Positions 53,374 to 64,000 of a stretch of 64,000 bases of DNA are shown one piece after another. The DNA lies in contig OY848928.1 of the NCBI GenBank assembly GCA_963693285.1, forward strand, positions 248,001 to 312,000, given 5' to 3'. Position numbers and translations under genes: made by a program. Every line of letters begins with the position of its first letter. Within the stretch, counting starts at the first letter, position 1. A model generated the notes under the pieces. It saw nothing but the letters and a program-made list of their open reading frames with translations, did not search any database and was not told the origin of the DNA. Source of the stretch: Xestospongia muta. Taxonomy: Eukaryota > Porifera > Demospongiae > Haplosclerida > Petrosiidae.

Positions 53374-55570
53374 TCACATCTCCTTGATGTAAGGCATCAA
53401 ACAGCTTTTGAGAATGGGAAAAGATTCTGCATGTTTCAGTAATAGTGAAACTGCTGTAGGTTCACGCTTCAATACAGATGTGAGGTGATATAAAGATATT
53501 TGAGTAAAGTCTTGAAGAAGAATTGCCTCTCCTAAAATTGCACAGCTTGCCAAAACTAAAGCCGCAGATTCTGAACAGAGAGAGAGGGGGCAGGGTAATC
53601 GTTACCGTTCTTAATGTAATAAGGACGCACCTTGTTGTGGAAGCTCAGGTATGGTACCACTGTAAAGAAACCCTAGCAAAATTTTAAAAGGAGTATTTGG
53701 CGTATTGTATACATGTAGAATGTGCTGTACATGAGATTGAAGAACTACACGATTGACTATTGAAGACTGTGTCAATGAACTAGGTAGGATACTATCAAGT
53801 CTGTTAGTAGGAACAAAATGAGATATCGAAAGTGATGGATTCATAGCAGATAAGACACAAGAGACAGGATAAGGTGAAGGAGGTATAGGATTAGCTATCA
53901 ATGTCATATGAATGGACGACCCAGCTACAATACTTTGTTCACCTAAAGAAACCTATAATGATATGGATGGATGGTAACAGATAAATGGATAGATGGTAAC
54001 AGATGAATGGATGGACGGTAACAGATGAATGGATGGATGGTAACAGATGAATGGATGGACGGTAACAGATGAATGGATGGATGGTAACTGATGAATGGAT
54101 GGACGGTAACAGATGAATGGATGGATGGTAACTGATGAATGGATGGATGGTAACAGATGAATGGATGGATGGTAACAGATGAATGGATGGACGGTAACAG
54201 ATGAATGGATGGATGGTAACTGATGAATGGATGGATGGATGGTAACTGATGAAAGGATGGATGGTAACAGATGAATGGATGGATGGTAACTGATGAATGG
54301 ATGGATGGTAACAGATTAAAGGATGGATCAAGTAATATGTGGAGTTAATACTAACCTCATCTAGAACTTCTTGCTGATTGTAAATTAAGCATATCTCATT
54401 AATCAGTACACCTTGTGTTAAGGAGATTTTCTCTTTCAAGTCTCTCCCATTTTCATTGTATCGTATCCAAACAAAGAGGGATGACCCAGTTAAAGAAACA
54501 ATTTGTACTGCGTACAAATCTATTAAGATTACATGAAATTAATGAAACGTGACTATATCCATCTACTTAATTATATTATGTAATGTAAGTCTCTTCTATA
54601 ACAACAAACTAATAGCATTCACTACTCACCAATTATAACTGAAGTTGAAGAGACTAAATTACAACAACTGTCAAAGTAATCATCTTTGAAAACATCGCAC
54701 TATACCTTTCATAGTTACAGTAGATAATATCATATTAACATAAACATTTCACTTAACATGTTATGACATAACGACCACACAAGTGTTTGCTATTAAGAAT
54801 TGAAACAGTTAGCTTTCTCATACTTTTGTTTAATGTGTCAAATGCATTCTAATATATTAAAACAAACAGGTCTATTATATCAATAATACTTCAATGCTCT
54901 TTTAGTTATAGCCATTGGCTACATAATTCCAATACCAGTAGTAATTATAGTTTGTTATGTCTCCTACAAGTTATGGATCATATACAATTCCAATTACTTA
55001 AGTTCTTTCAAGAGGGGAGTGTTCTCAATACAAATGAAAACATAAGACAATTAAAGTTTTAATGAATACAAGCCTTATTAATTTGATGTATAATGAATAT
55101 TTATAATATGAAATATTTTAATAAGGTCATACCATTTGTATTGTAAAAAAATGGCTTCAGTTTCTCATAAACAGAAATTATTATTCCTCTACAAACATAA
55201 AATAATTCTCCGTCTGGAAACATGATAACTGTATCTGATGTCACATGGTCTGGATTATTCAACTGGGACCACATGCACCTAACAACTAAAAAGACATCAT
55301 GTGACTAGCATGCATTAATCATGTGATACCGTTAATTGAGGATACTGGAGTTACTTTATTTGCAGGACTATCAATGTCATCATTCTCTTCATGCAATGGT
55401 CGATTGCATTTCGGAGGACTAGTGACCACGCCCAACCCTTCCCCCGAGATGCGTCTGAGCTTATCTTTGTATAATTTCCTCGTACTCTCTGTAATAGGAC
55501 CTACATCCACACCCTTTAAATTGAGAGCACGTCTTAACTCCTTATCGCTTAATGAATCAACTTCTGCCAT
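53374..55570 (-). CDS. LEM domain + ubiquitin-like + BTB-like protein (unusual architecture)
   Basis: Not recognised as a known orthologue. Exons 55570-55330, 55285-55133, 54699-54630, 54519-54356, 53952-53631, 53570-53374; about 380 residues. Residues about 1-42 are a clear LEM motif (LSDKELRRALNLKGVDVGPI, STRKLYKDKLRRI), which in known proteins binds BAF at the nuclear envelope. A middle segment reads like a ubiquitin fold (VQIVSLTGSSLFVWIRYNEN, LKEKISLTQGVLINEICLIY, LDEVSLGEQSI). The C-terminal 100 residues look like the second half of a BTB domain plus start of BACK (FKILLGFLYSGTIPELPQQ, AALVLASCAILGEAILLQDF). No membrane span. The junction between exons 2 and 3 is off by one base in phase, so a small exon is missing from the model or there is an indel. 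Both exon pairs on either side of it are consistent. Confidence 0.6.
53955..54330. repeat. 22-bp minisatellite in an intron of the LEM-domain gene
   Basis: About 16 copies of a unit near ACAGATGAATGGATGGATGG with TA, alternating ATGG/ACGG and CAGATG/CTGATG variants. Confidence 0.95.
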
Positions 55571-55595
55571 TAATTTTGATGTTGATTATTAATGA

Positions 55596-55603
55596 CCACG
55601 CCC
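55596..55603. promoter_or_regulatory. CCACGCCC element between LEM-domain gene and TNFAIP8-like gene
   Basis: CACCC-type box (reverse complement GGGCGTGG) 26 nt upstream of the LEM-gene start and beside the inferred first non-coding exon of the TNFAIP8-like gene. Confidence 0.45.
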
Positions 55604-55828
55604 ATGCGTAGGTACATGTCAACTTTCGATGCCAGCAAATATCTGTCATCCTTTTATCGTTAAGAAATTATTTTTCTGATAATCTGTCGTCTTCTTTCGG
55701 TAAGTGAGAACGTTTATAATGAGCTGAATATAAACACAAGTCCTTATTTAATTTTAGAAAGCCATATCTTTGAACTTAATTATTTACTGCCCCTGTTGTC
55801 TCTGACGTAGCTGGTGACGTTCAAAATA

Positions 55829-57012
55829 AGTAAGTTTACGATAATTATCTTTATCTCTGATATTATAAGATATCAAGACCATATAAAGATATAATAACGC
55901 TTTACATAATAAGGACCACACCCCTTAATCTTTTGTACACATACAATATATATTTATTACTTATAAGAGATAACTAAATAATAAATTATTTCTAAAAGAA
56001 AATATATAATTGATGAACTGGTTTCTTCAAAACATATTTTTCTAAGTTTATAAATATTAATTATAACTCTTAAGAGCATCACACTATATAAATATCATTT
56101 TATGAGATGACATCTCAGTATCTCATATAACTAAAAGTGAGAAGTTGTGAATTCTTTTTGTCTCATCTATGGCTAGCCTACGGAATTTGACATATTTTAT
56201 AGTTTATTATAGCTAATTAGTAAATGAATGTGAGATATTTGATACTGTCAAGGGCAATCATTGTTGTGATCACACTTGTTATTGAATGGTTTGTGTCATC
56301 TATTATCGTTTGTTCTTTCCTGTACTTTGATCCTTAAAATTGATATCATTACAGTACTATCTTTAATCACTGTTCATGCCAATAGTCATGTGACTGATCA
56401 TGTGATTGATGTCCATAGTCATGTGATCAATGTTTCTTGCTTTTTACAGTGGCCAGTGGAAGTGGTTTCAGCTCAAAAAATCTAGGTTTAAGAATTCAAA
56501 AGAAAGTATTGGGAAAGTTTTCTACAAAGTCTGTCGCCAAAAGTTTCATTGATGACGAATTGGGACAAATGTTAGACATTGTTCACGATATTCTTTGTCA
56601 AGAAATGGGTAGTACAAAGGCAGAAAAAACTGTTAAAAACATGATTAAAATGACGGTTAAAGTTGGTATTCTTTATAAAAATAGTCAATTCAATGATGCA
56701 GAGTTAATAACTGGAGTTCAGCTACGAAAGAAATTACGAAATGCTGCTTTGACAGTTATAAGTTTTTATGAAGTTGACTTCTCATATGACCACGCCTACC
56801 TTGCAAAACTAATTGCAGAGATCGGAGAGCTTCTACACAAATTGGTCGATCGTCACTTAACACCCAAAAGTCATCAACGAATCGATAATATTATTGAAAT
56901 GTTTAGTAACAAGGAGCTTTTGGACAAAGTTTTTGTGTCTGGGGAGCCCTATCATAATAAATTACCTCAAATTTCGAGTGCTTTTGATAAAGTGGTTGAT
57001 GCTGAATGGTGA
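55829..57012 (+). CDS. TNFAIP8/TIPE family lipid-transfer protein, start codon split by an intron
   Basis: Cytosolic TIPE-fold protein; vertebrate members bind and transfer phosphoinositides and regulate apoptosis and inflammation. The coding exon is 56450-57012. It begins TGGCCAGTGG after an acceptor CAG, and the only way to start the conserved N-terminus is to join it to the A at 55829, the last base of a non-coding exon (about 55759-55829, donor GTAAG). This makes ATG with 620 bp of intron inside it. The product is 187 residues (human TIPE2 184): MASGSGFSSKNLGLRIQKKV, SVAKSFIDDELGQML, VKVGILYKNSQF, AALTVISFYEVDFSYD, LVDRHLTPKSHQRI. A further non-coding exon probably ends at about 55699 (TTTCG/GTAAG). 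The intron holds three TCATGTGA octamers. Confidence 0.87.
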
Positions 57013-57595
57013 CACATGTATTGAGTGTATTTTGTTTCCAACGTATTATAATATGTAAACAATTTCTTGTAAAAATACTATAATTTTCTATACAACTTTT
57101 CATTCATTTTTGTTTCATAAATTCTTCGAACAAGTAATGTAATTATTTTAATTTTAAGTATTGTAATAAATATTATTAAATGCAACGTCAACACACTTGG
57201 ATGTGACCACATCTGATCCCACAACCAACCTTAACCAAATTGTTATTTTAATGGATACATTATTATATTTGACTGTTGTACATGTGCTTAGCAATTGTCA
57301 CACAATTTAAATAAAATATATAAAATTGATGTGTTATGTCAAAAATGTCAGAAATAAACATTCAGAATGTACAGTTGTGAATTCACTAATAATTTAATGT
57401 ATTAATAAAAATAACAAAAAAAAATTTCTGGTTACGTCTGTAGTTATATACCTGAGAAATGTATGGAAATTTACTGATCCATATTCTAACACAGTTCGTT
57501 TACTTGTGCTAGCTTCTGTGCATCATGGATTATTATAATAATTATGATAAAAGAGAAGAGATAAATTGTTTCATTTTTTCTCGAGGAGTCCTTTG
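57013..57595. other. Convergent intergenic region, TNFAIP8-like / ARID3-like
   Basis: 583 bp between two stop codons, AT-rich. AATAAA-like strings occur at about 57166, 57310 and 57350 on the plus strand. No gene, RNA or repeat was recognised. Confidence 0.6.
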
Positions 57596-59462
57596 TTATC
57601 TTGGTGGAGATGATGTACTAGTGTTTCGTGGACAAGCGAAAAGAACCCCTTGATAAACAGTACCATTTAGTTCTAGGGTTACTAGTACTGAAGGACTATT
57701 CTCTAAATTCATCCCACCTTGAGCTGAAGTGATATAACACATGAATTGATAGAATTATATAAACAGATAACTTACATGGTCTGATTGAAATGTTAGTGAA
57801 TGGCATTCTTAATGCTGCTGTAGTGCTGTTTCCAATTGAAGTTGAAGAGTCACTACCGACATCTACAGCAACTCGTTTTGAAGGTGGAGGATGTTCTTCT
57901 TCTTGGTCTCTATCTCGACTTGATGTCTCTATTCTTCTTTCTGATATTACAGTGGGATTATTAACAATCTCATTTTTCATATGCATTACATTGGGTGCTT
58001 GAAGAGCCGTGTGAACAACAATGGGCATTTGTGGATGGTGATGTCCTCTCAGTGGAGATTCATCATCATGATCATCTGCTTTCTTCTCATTGTTTAACAA
58101 AGAACTACTCTGTTCAGCTTTCACTGGTATCATAGTCGCTAATGAGCCAGTTCCTTGAAGAGTTGTAGGGACTACGATAGGTAAGTGAGGATGAGTTGCT
58201 GCTGCCATTTGGAGCAATTGAGGTCCTCCTGGGGAGAGTCTTGAGGGATGAACAACATGTGCTGCAGTACCACCTGGAGTGATGATAAACCCTCCAGAAT
58301 AAGGTGGCATGGATGCCTGTGGTATGGCTACCGTCGGAGAGCTTATCAGCTGCAAACCACTTGGAGTCCCAGTAACAGCATAAGTAGGTTGACTAAGAAG
58401 TTGATCTCTGCGTTCACTTTCTCTACAAGTTTGCAAAAAATCAACATTGTCACTGTGTCTTCTATCTCTCTTATTGCTTTCAATTGCCATTTGAAGTTCT
58501 TTGGGATCTGAGAGGCATTCAACTTCGCATTCATATGGATAAAGGTATTTTACGTATCTGCAAAGGAAAATGTGACAATATATAAAGGATGGGTGTGCAC
58601 TTGATGAACAGTTAGCAGGATTCCTGGGCAGGATACATCAAACAGTAAGTTGTAAGCTGTAATACCATATCAGTTAAAGTCGGTGAATACTGAATAAGTA
58701 TTACTCAAACAAAGCAATATTCATCAGAGCATTAAAATTAACACATGCTATGTAGCCTGTAAAGGATCGATGTTTGTCTCTAAAAACTTCAATATACATG
58801 CATTTTATGTAAACATACTGAGATCGCATTGTGAAAGCTGCACTTGTAATAGAGGCTGGTAAATTTAGCTCCTTAGCAATATCCCTCCATGCTTTTTTCT
58901 TGATAACCTGTATGTTAGTACATTCTTCAATAGTTATTTCAAGCAAAGAAAACACTTACTTCAACCAGTCCTCCTCTCTCTACAACAAGTTTAAATAGTT
59001 TGTACATATCTAATGGTTGTTTGGCCATAATTGGTATCCGTGTGATAGGAGTTCCTGCAACATAAAAAAAATAATTGCTTCTTTCTTTTTCTTTTGATGA
59101 ACACCTTTCTTTGCCATGTAATCAAAGAGTTTATCAAGAAATTCCTTTCTGTCAGGCTCAGGGGAAAGGTTGTAGAGCTGTTGCAAAAGAAATATATTTC
59201 ACATACATTATTATTATCGATATTAATGTCGTGCATTGTCGTTGTATAAAAACATATATACCTGTCGAAACTGCTCTTCGTAACTCCATTGCTTTACGGC
59301 GTGCTGCTGTTGGTGTTCGTCACCGATCATCACGTCTTGAGGTGAGAGAGAAGGAGTTGGAGAAGAATTGCTGGAACCATTGTGCTCTAAGATGCTATCG
59401 TCCTCGCAATTGATATCATGATGAGCATCTTCGCTGAGAATTCTTTCATGGTGAATCTCCAT
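57596..59462 (-). CDS. ARID3: ARID3-family (dead ringer/Bright) transcription factor
   Basis: AT-rich-interaction-domain DNA-binding factor. Exons 59462-59262, 59177-59105, 59054-58960, 58907-58819, 58557-57776, 57723-57596; 455 residues. The ARID (about residues 66-180) is nearly textbook: LYNLSPEPDRKEFLDKLFDY, GTPITRIPIMAKQPLDMYKL, ERGGLVEVIKKKAWRDIAKE, LNLPASITSAAFTMRSQYVK, YLYPYECE, with the ARID3-type extension DPKELQMAIESNKRD. A long Pro/Thr/Gln-rich middle follows, then the REKLES domain, which marks ARID3: MPFTNISIRPSQGGMNLENS, ELNGTVYQGVLFA. The 3' end of exon 4 is taken at TCTCA/GTATG so that Q-Y-V-K-Y is restored. A 5' non-coding exon probably ends at 59722 (donor GTAAGTAAG), with an acceptor at about 59475 and a TA-rich intron between. 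Confidence 0.93.
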
Positions 59463-59635
59463 GTCTCTGGTTCTAGTAGGAAAACGAGACAAAACTGCGA
59501 AAATATTTCATATTGTCTGTTGATATCGACTAACACAGCAATCAATTTTACAAATTGTGAAATCTAAATTACCTAGTTATATATATGTGTGTGTGTGTGC
59601 ATATATATATATATATAATATAATTATATATATAC

Positions 59636-59689
<54 letters not shown>

Positions 59690-60257
59690 TATATATATAT
59701 ATATATATTATGCTTACTTACTGCGACTAGAAAGAAAATTTGTACGTACTGAGATCACTCGCTATCTAACATGAGAAGCTGATTTAAAACTCCATAACAA
59801 ATTCCCAGTAAAGAACTTCAGCAACAAAAGATTGCAATGCAATACTTTTAATTGCATCCAATAATGATGCTAGTTTACTTTAAAAAAACAATGGTCGTGC
59901 GAGTAGGCGGGTGCGTAAGTACACACTTCCGGATTCCATGTTGCATATGGGCTTAAACATTTTGATTAAAAAGCATCTCGAGAGGGATGGCCCAACATTT
60001 ATTAATAATAACTATTGGAGTTAATTAACCTGATAATTATTTGCTTTTTTCCTTTTTCAAATATAATATAGCACTGAATAGCAAACGCTACTAACATACG
60101 CTAAAAACATAGAATGCAGTCAACTATAATGGACTTCATGTAGTGTCTTTGGCCTAATGCTTACATACTATAAATAATAATTTGAGAATAAAACTGATTT
60201 CTAATGTAAAATATTATCAATTTAGATTAAATATTAAAAAAATACAGGCAAATGAAA

Positions 60258-60298
<41 letters not shown>

Positions 60299-61068
60299 TA
60301 GCAATTGGAATTAATGATATATGAAAACAAAGAAAAAATAAAAGGAGAAATACATAATTAATCAAATGGATAGAAAAAAAGAAAAGTTATAGCTGTTAAA
60401 TAAAGTGAAAGAGTAATTATATGTTCACTGAACCTTGTGCTGTCTATAGGGTCTGGGTTGACAGTCAGTCTTACTGGTATTTCCCGAAAGGGTTGTGCAG
60501 CACTATAATTCAGTATATTGGTTCACTTCAATTAAAGTTGATTATATGTTATCTGACAAAATGGGACATGTTTGTTATCCAACATATAAACCATACTAAT
60601 CTACATTAATGAATTAACATGTACCGCTAGTAATGTCTTAATTTAACTATGGACACAATTCATACTATAGTTTTTATTATCATCATAATTATAATAATAA
60701 TTATATTAATAGTCTCCTTCCAAGCTCCAACTTACCAGATGTCTGAGAACGAGACTGTTATAAAAATAATTATGATTTCTTATAAATATTTTATATTAAT
60801 TACAACAGCTTTACTGTTTGTATTTGTGACTGACTGACTCCATTAATAACTGTAATCGTGTTTAAAATGCTGTAAAAATTAATAAATTTTGCCCGAATTG
60901 CCTTCTTCAAGAGACTAACCGTCTAACGCTCAGCGCGCCGAGCCTCGACGACTATTTTATGCGGCATCATTACCGCTTTAGGCGGCTGTATTGTGACATC
61001 TGTTCAAAGTAGTTTACGTACTGCGCTCAGTGCTCTAAAGGGAAACCAAGTAGAAGGTACTTCTGACA
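59463..61068. other. Intergenic / 5' region between ARID3 and the Ig-domain gene
   Basis: 1.6 kb. A TG then TA microsatellite at about 59575-59710 lies in the inferred 5' intron of ARID3. A second TA run is at about 60262-60295. CpG-bearing islands stand out at 59890-59945 (with ACTTCCGG, an ETS-type site, near 59925) and at about 60905-61010 (GCGCGCCGAG region), the latter probably the promoter of the Ig gene. No other gene was recognised between them. Confidence 0.55.
59575..59710. repeat. TG/TA microsatellite
   Basis: GTGTGTGTGTG followed by about 110 bp of alternating TA with few interruptions. Confidence 0.95.
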
Positions 61069-63956
61069 ATGGCTGTCGCGGGTACCCTTCTTCTTCTTTT
61101 TGCAGTTATGCAATAAAATTAATATTTATATTTTATTATATTAATAATAATTATAATTATGATAGTGTCATTTTGTTTTAATACAGGCATTTATTTGTGG
61201 CTATGCTCAAACTGAATATTATCCTTGGCCCGGTCCCCTAGAAATCCCTGATGATGACAGAATGTTCATTAGATGTGAGATGATACAATGACAATTATAT
61301 ATTATAATATATTTCTTCTTTTTTAGCTGGTGATGTGACAGTGGAGCTTCCCCATAATCAATCTGAAAGAATCGTTAGAATTAGACCAGCTGTTATGTTA
61401 ACCCTTAACTGCAGTCAAAGAATTGATAACATTATTATGGCTGGAGGAGGCGCTGTTTCTAACATAATGGTTGAATGGTTACTTCTTGTTATAAAAGTAG
61501 ATGGTACCTTTGATGATTCACAACAAACAGTTACCAATAGTACTGATGGGTATGTTATTGTTTAATATGTTCATACATAACTTGATCTTTCCCTCTCACA
61601 CATACACATACACACAGAATTTATATATCTTCAGACAGCAGTTTCTTAAAGGTCTTTCAGCCAATTATTACCTCTCAAGCCAAGCTAGGAAACTCTGGTA
61701 CTTACACTTGTAGAGTTTGTTTTGATCAAATGCAACCTTTTTTGCCAACTACCAGAAGGTGTGTTAATTCCACAACTACTGTGAGAACTATTGGTCAGTA
61801 AAACATATCTACATAATTATGTATAATATTATCATGTACTTAAATATTAGGTGACCCTCCAACTATTGCAAGAGGAAATGAATTGTTCACAAATGGTTCT
61901 ACCACGTATGTACTCATTGGACAACCTGTCTGCTTAAATCAACCACCACCCTTTACACCCATTCTGTGTGCTCAAACTCATCCAATAATACCAGACCCTT
62001 CAGCCACATTCTTTGTAAATGGAAGAAGAGTCACACAAGAAGGTTTGGATGGCATTTATTCTCAAGCCAGTCCTGATGGTATAGCTGGAAGAGACACTGA
62101 ACTTCAATTTGTTAAGCCCCAGTTGGTGAATAGAATGGCTCATAACACAATTATTAATTGTACTCTCTCAAACCTATTTGGAATGGATATTGAGACCAGT
62201 AGACTTCTCTTAAGTAAGTAGGCGTGTACATGTTTTGTTATCTAGATCTAGTCTCTTGTTACTAACATAGATTATCATATTGATAATAATATGTGAGTAA
62301 TATCATAAGTTAAAGAATAATTTGTTGAAGTTTTGATATTTACAATAGAATCAGGAATAGAAATATATGTTAAGCCACTAGTGTATATACATAATATATA
62401 TGTGTGTGTGTGTGTCTTGTTTAGATTCAATAGTGAATGCAGTTACACCATCCATTCAAGGAAATCCTCCTGGTGGTAGATGTTCTCCAAGTGTAGCAGG
62501 AAAAATCTGCCCAGTTATAGGAGATGTTGTCACAATAATGTGTAACACCACATATGCTGACAGTTATGTAATACGTGGTCCCAATCAAAGGATGTCAATA
62601 AGTACACCGCTAACATTTACCACTACATCAGCTGATATAGGAACCTATACTTGTACGAGTATCAATGATTGTGCTAATGCCACTGGTACTGCAACACTTG
62701 AATTGTGTAAGTTTATTCACACTAACAATTGGAGATATTCTTTATTTGGTTATTAAGGTCAACCTGGTATGGTAACATTTGAAGTATCAACAGGCGAGAA
62801 TGAAGTTACAGAAAGATGTCTTGAAAAGTTTCAGAATCTACCTCAAACTCTTAGGCTCAGATGTGTACCTGATGTAGAGAGAACTGGCGTTTTCTATTAC
62901 TTTTTTCGCAATGATCAATTCATTTCTAGGTTTTTAAATAACACTATTGATCATGATGTACCCAAATCTGAACTTACTGGTAATTACACATGTCGAATGG
63001 ATTCTCCATGTGGCACTTTCTATGCTTCTACATTTTTCACTGAAGGTAAGACCTTACATTACGACATTACATTTATTTAACTATTACAGCGACACCAAAT
63101 ATCACTGTTAGAACTGGTCTAGTTGTCTCTCCAAGTGGTCCTGTGATCATTGGACAAGCAACATGTATTGATACTAGTTCAGGTTCTACAGACAGTGTCC
63201 AAATATCATGTCAGTTAGAGAATGAGATGGCTGCCAGTCCATACACTATTAGTTGGTCTAGGAATGGACAAGATCTTGGTTTTAGTGGCAATATATTAAC
63301 TGCTACACAAGTTGGAACTTACACCTGTAAAGCTGAAAATGATTGTGGTAGTGATAATGCAACAACTACTGTTACCAGTAAGTTTTGTTTTATAAGTAGT
63401 ACAATTCTTATACTTGACTTTAGTTGAAGAATGTCTTCCATAATTATAATAGTTATATTGGATATTTTAAATTAATACTGGATTATGAGGTGGTACAAAA
63501 AACAAGTAATAGAAATTAAACAATAACTTCCACATTATGCAGCTGTCAATAATATAATTATATAATAAATACAACTGGAAATAGAAGTAGGAAATAGACT
63601 TTCCAGGAAATAAGTACTTGAACTTATACCAGTGTTATTTCTAATATCTTAGTTGTATTACACACTCCTTTTGTTTTTTATAGGTTTTGCTTCCATTATG
63701 AAGGGTAGTTTAACAGCTGGTAGAGGTATGGTAGACGTTGGAAGTGATGCCTGTCTTGATAGTGGAACTTTGATGATATTTTGTAATATCATTCCATCTG
63801 GTGTATCAGTAACAAGAGAATGGTTTCTAAATGGAATGCTACAAAGCGATACAGATCCTAAACTTACTGTATCTACTGTTAGTAATGCTGAGAGAAATTA
63901 TACATGTGCTATTACTAACCAATGCTCCAGAGACAGTGCTACTACAATTGTGAGAC
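61069..63956 (+). CDS. Multi-immunoglobulin-domain secreted or receptor protein, 5' part
   Basis: Unrecognised; continues past the window. Exons 61069-61104, 61187-61274, 61327-61549, 61618-61793, 61851-62213, 62425-62706, 62758-63045, 63090-63377, 63684-63956, then a donor; 672 codons so far. A signal peptide spans the first two exons (MAVAGTLLLLFA, AFICGYAQ). Ig-like units follow, each with Cys...Cys and a closing GTYTC or near variant: SGTYTCRVC, IGTYTCTSINDC, TGNYTCRMDSPC, VGTYTCKAENDC, RNYTCAITNQC. A second Cys three to seven residues after the YxC Cys recurs in several units and could form an extra disulphide. The fifth to ninth exons each hold about one unit, have lengths divisible by three and are bounded by phase-1 introns. 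The C-terminal part is unseen, so receptor kinase, adhesion molecule or secreted protein are all possible. Confidence 0.75.
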
Positions 63957-64000
63957 GTAAGTAGATGAATGGATGGTTGGGTTGACAAATGTTTAATGGA

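Noticed and set aside
53953..54355. Minus-strand open frame running from the LEM-gene exon into a Pro-Ser-Ile-His repeat
   Set aside because: The donor GTTAG at 54355 ends the exon; the rest is a 22-bp minisatellite that happens to stay open.
57776..58490. Internal Met start for a separate Gln/Pro-rich gene at 58490
   Set aside because: This is the middle of ARID3 exon 5; the upstream ARID exons join it in phase.
59223..59492. Start of ARID3 ten codons further upstream (59492)
   Set aside because: That codon is TTG and the stretch contains a CCTACTAG acceptor, so it is intron and 5' UTR; ATG at 59462 is the first.

Overview
The window reads as a compact metazoan nuclear genome, most likely a demosponge of the Amphimedon type. 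That is inferred from animal-specific genes, AT-rich non-coding DNA, introns mostly of 40-60 bp with strict GT-AG ends, and start codons of neighbouring genes often less than 300 bp apart. No bacterial operon, CRISPR array, rRNA, tRNA or transposase was recognised. Gene models were assembled by hand from splice signals, reading-phase continuity and remembered family sequences. No database search was possible.

Layout. 1-7.0 kb: 3' part of COPE (+); two tandem copies of an N-acylethanolamine acid amidase/acid ceramidase-like gene (-); between them a truncated remnant of a chondroitin-synthase-family gene whose full copy (CHPF-like, -) lies at 5.0-7.0 kb. 7.2-13 kb: DDX49 (+), MFSD12-like transporter (+), PTS (-). 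13.1-18 kb: AMT-type ammonium transporter (-) and CFAP53 (-). 18.1-25.4 kb: a 35-exon P4-ATPase (ATP8B-like, +) with several frame breaks, and SUB1/PC4 (-). 25.6-38.4 kb: IQGAP (+) and mitochondrial LONP1 (+). 38.8-43.3 kb: an EF-hand protein (-), PMVK (+), UTP15 (-), VPS28 (-). 43.5-52.5 kb: threonyl-tRNA synthetase (+) with a possible in-frame mitochondrial presequence, then COMMD10 (+). 53.4-59.5 kb: a gene joining LEM, ubiquitin-like and BTB-like segments (-), a TNFAIP8/TIPE gene (+) whose start codon is split by an intron, and ARID3 (-). 61.1 kb to the end: the 5' part of a secreted or membrane multi-Ig-domain protein (+), continuing past the window.

The genes are mostly housekeeping functions: vesicle traffic (COPE, VPS28, COMMD10), ribosome assembly (DDX49, UTP15), translation, mitochondrial proteolysis, lipid handling, pterin and mevalonate metabolism, cytoskeleton and cilia. 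I see no gene cluster acting as one pathway. What is shared is architecture: head-to-head promoters carrying CACGTG boxes, a GGGYGTGG element 10-50 nt from many start codons, CT-dinucleotide arrays placed almost only against 3' splice sites, many short introns built from the octamer TCATGTGA/TCACATGA, and minisatellites confined to introns and 3' flanks.
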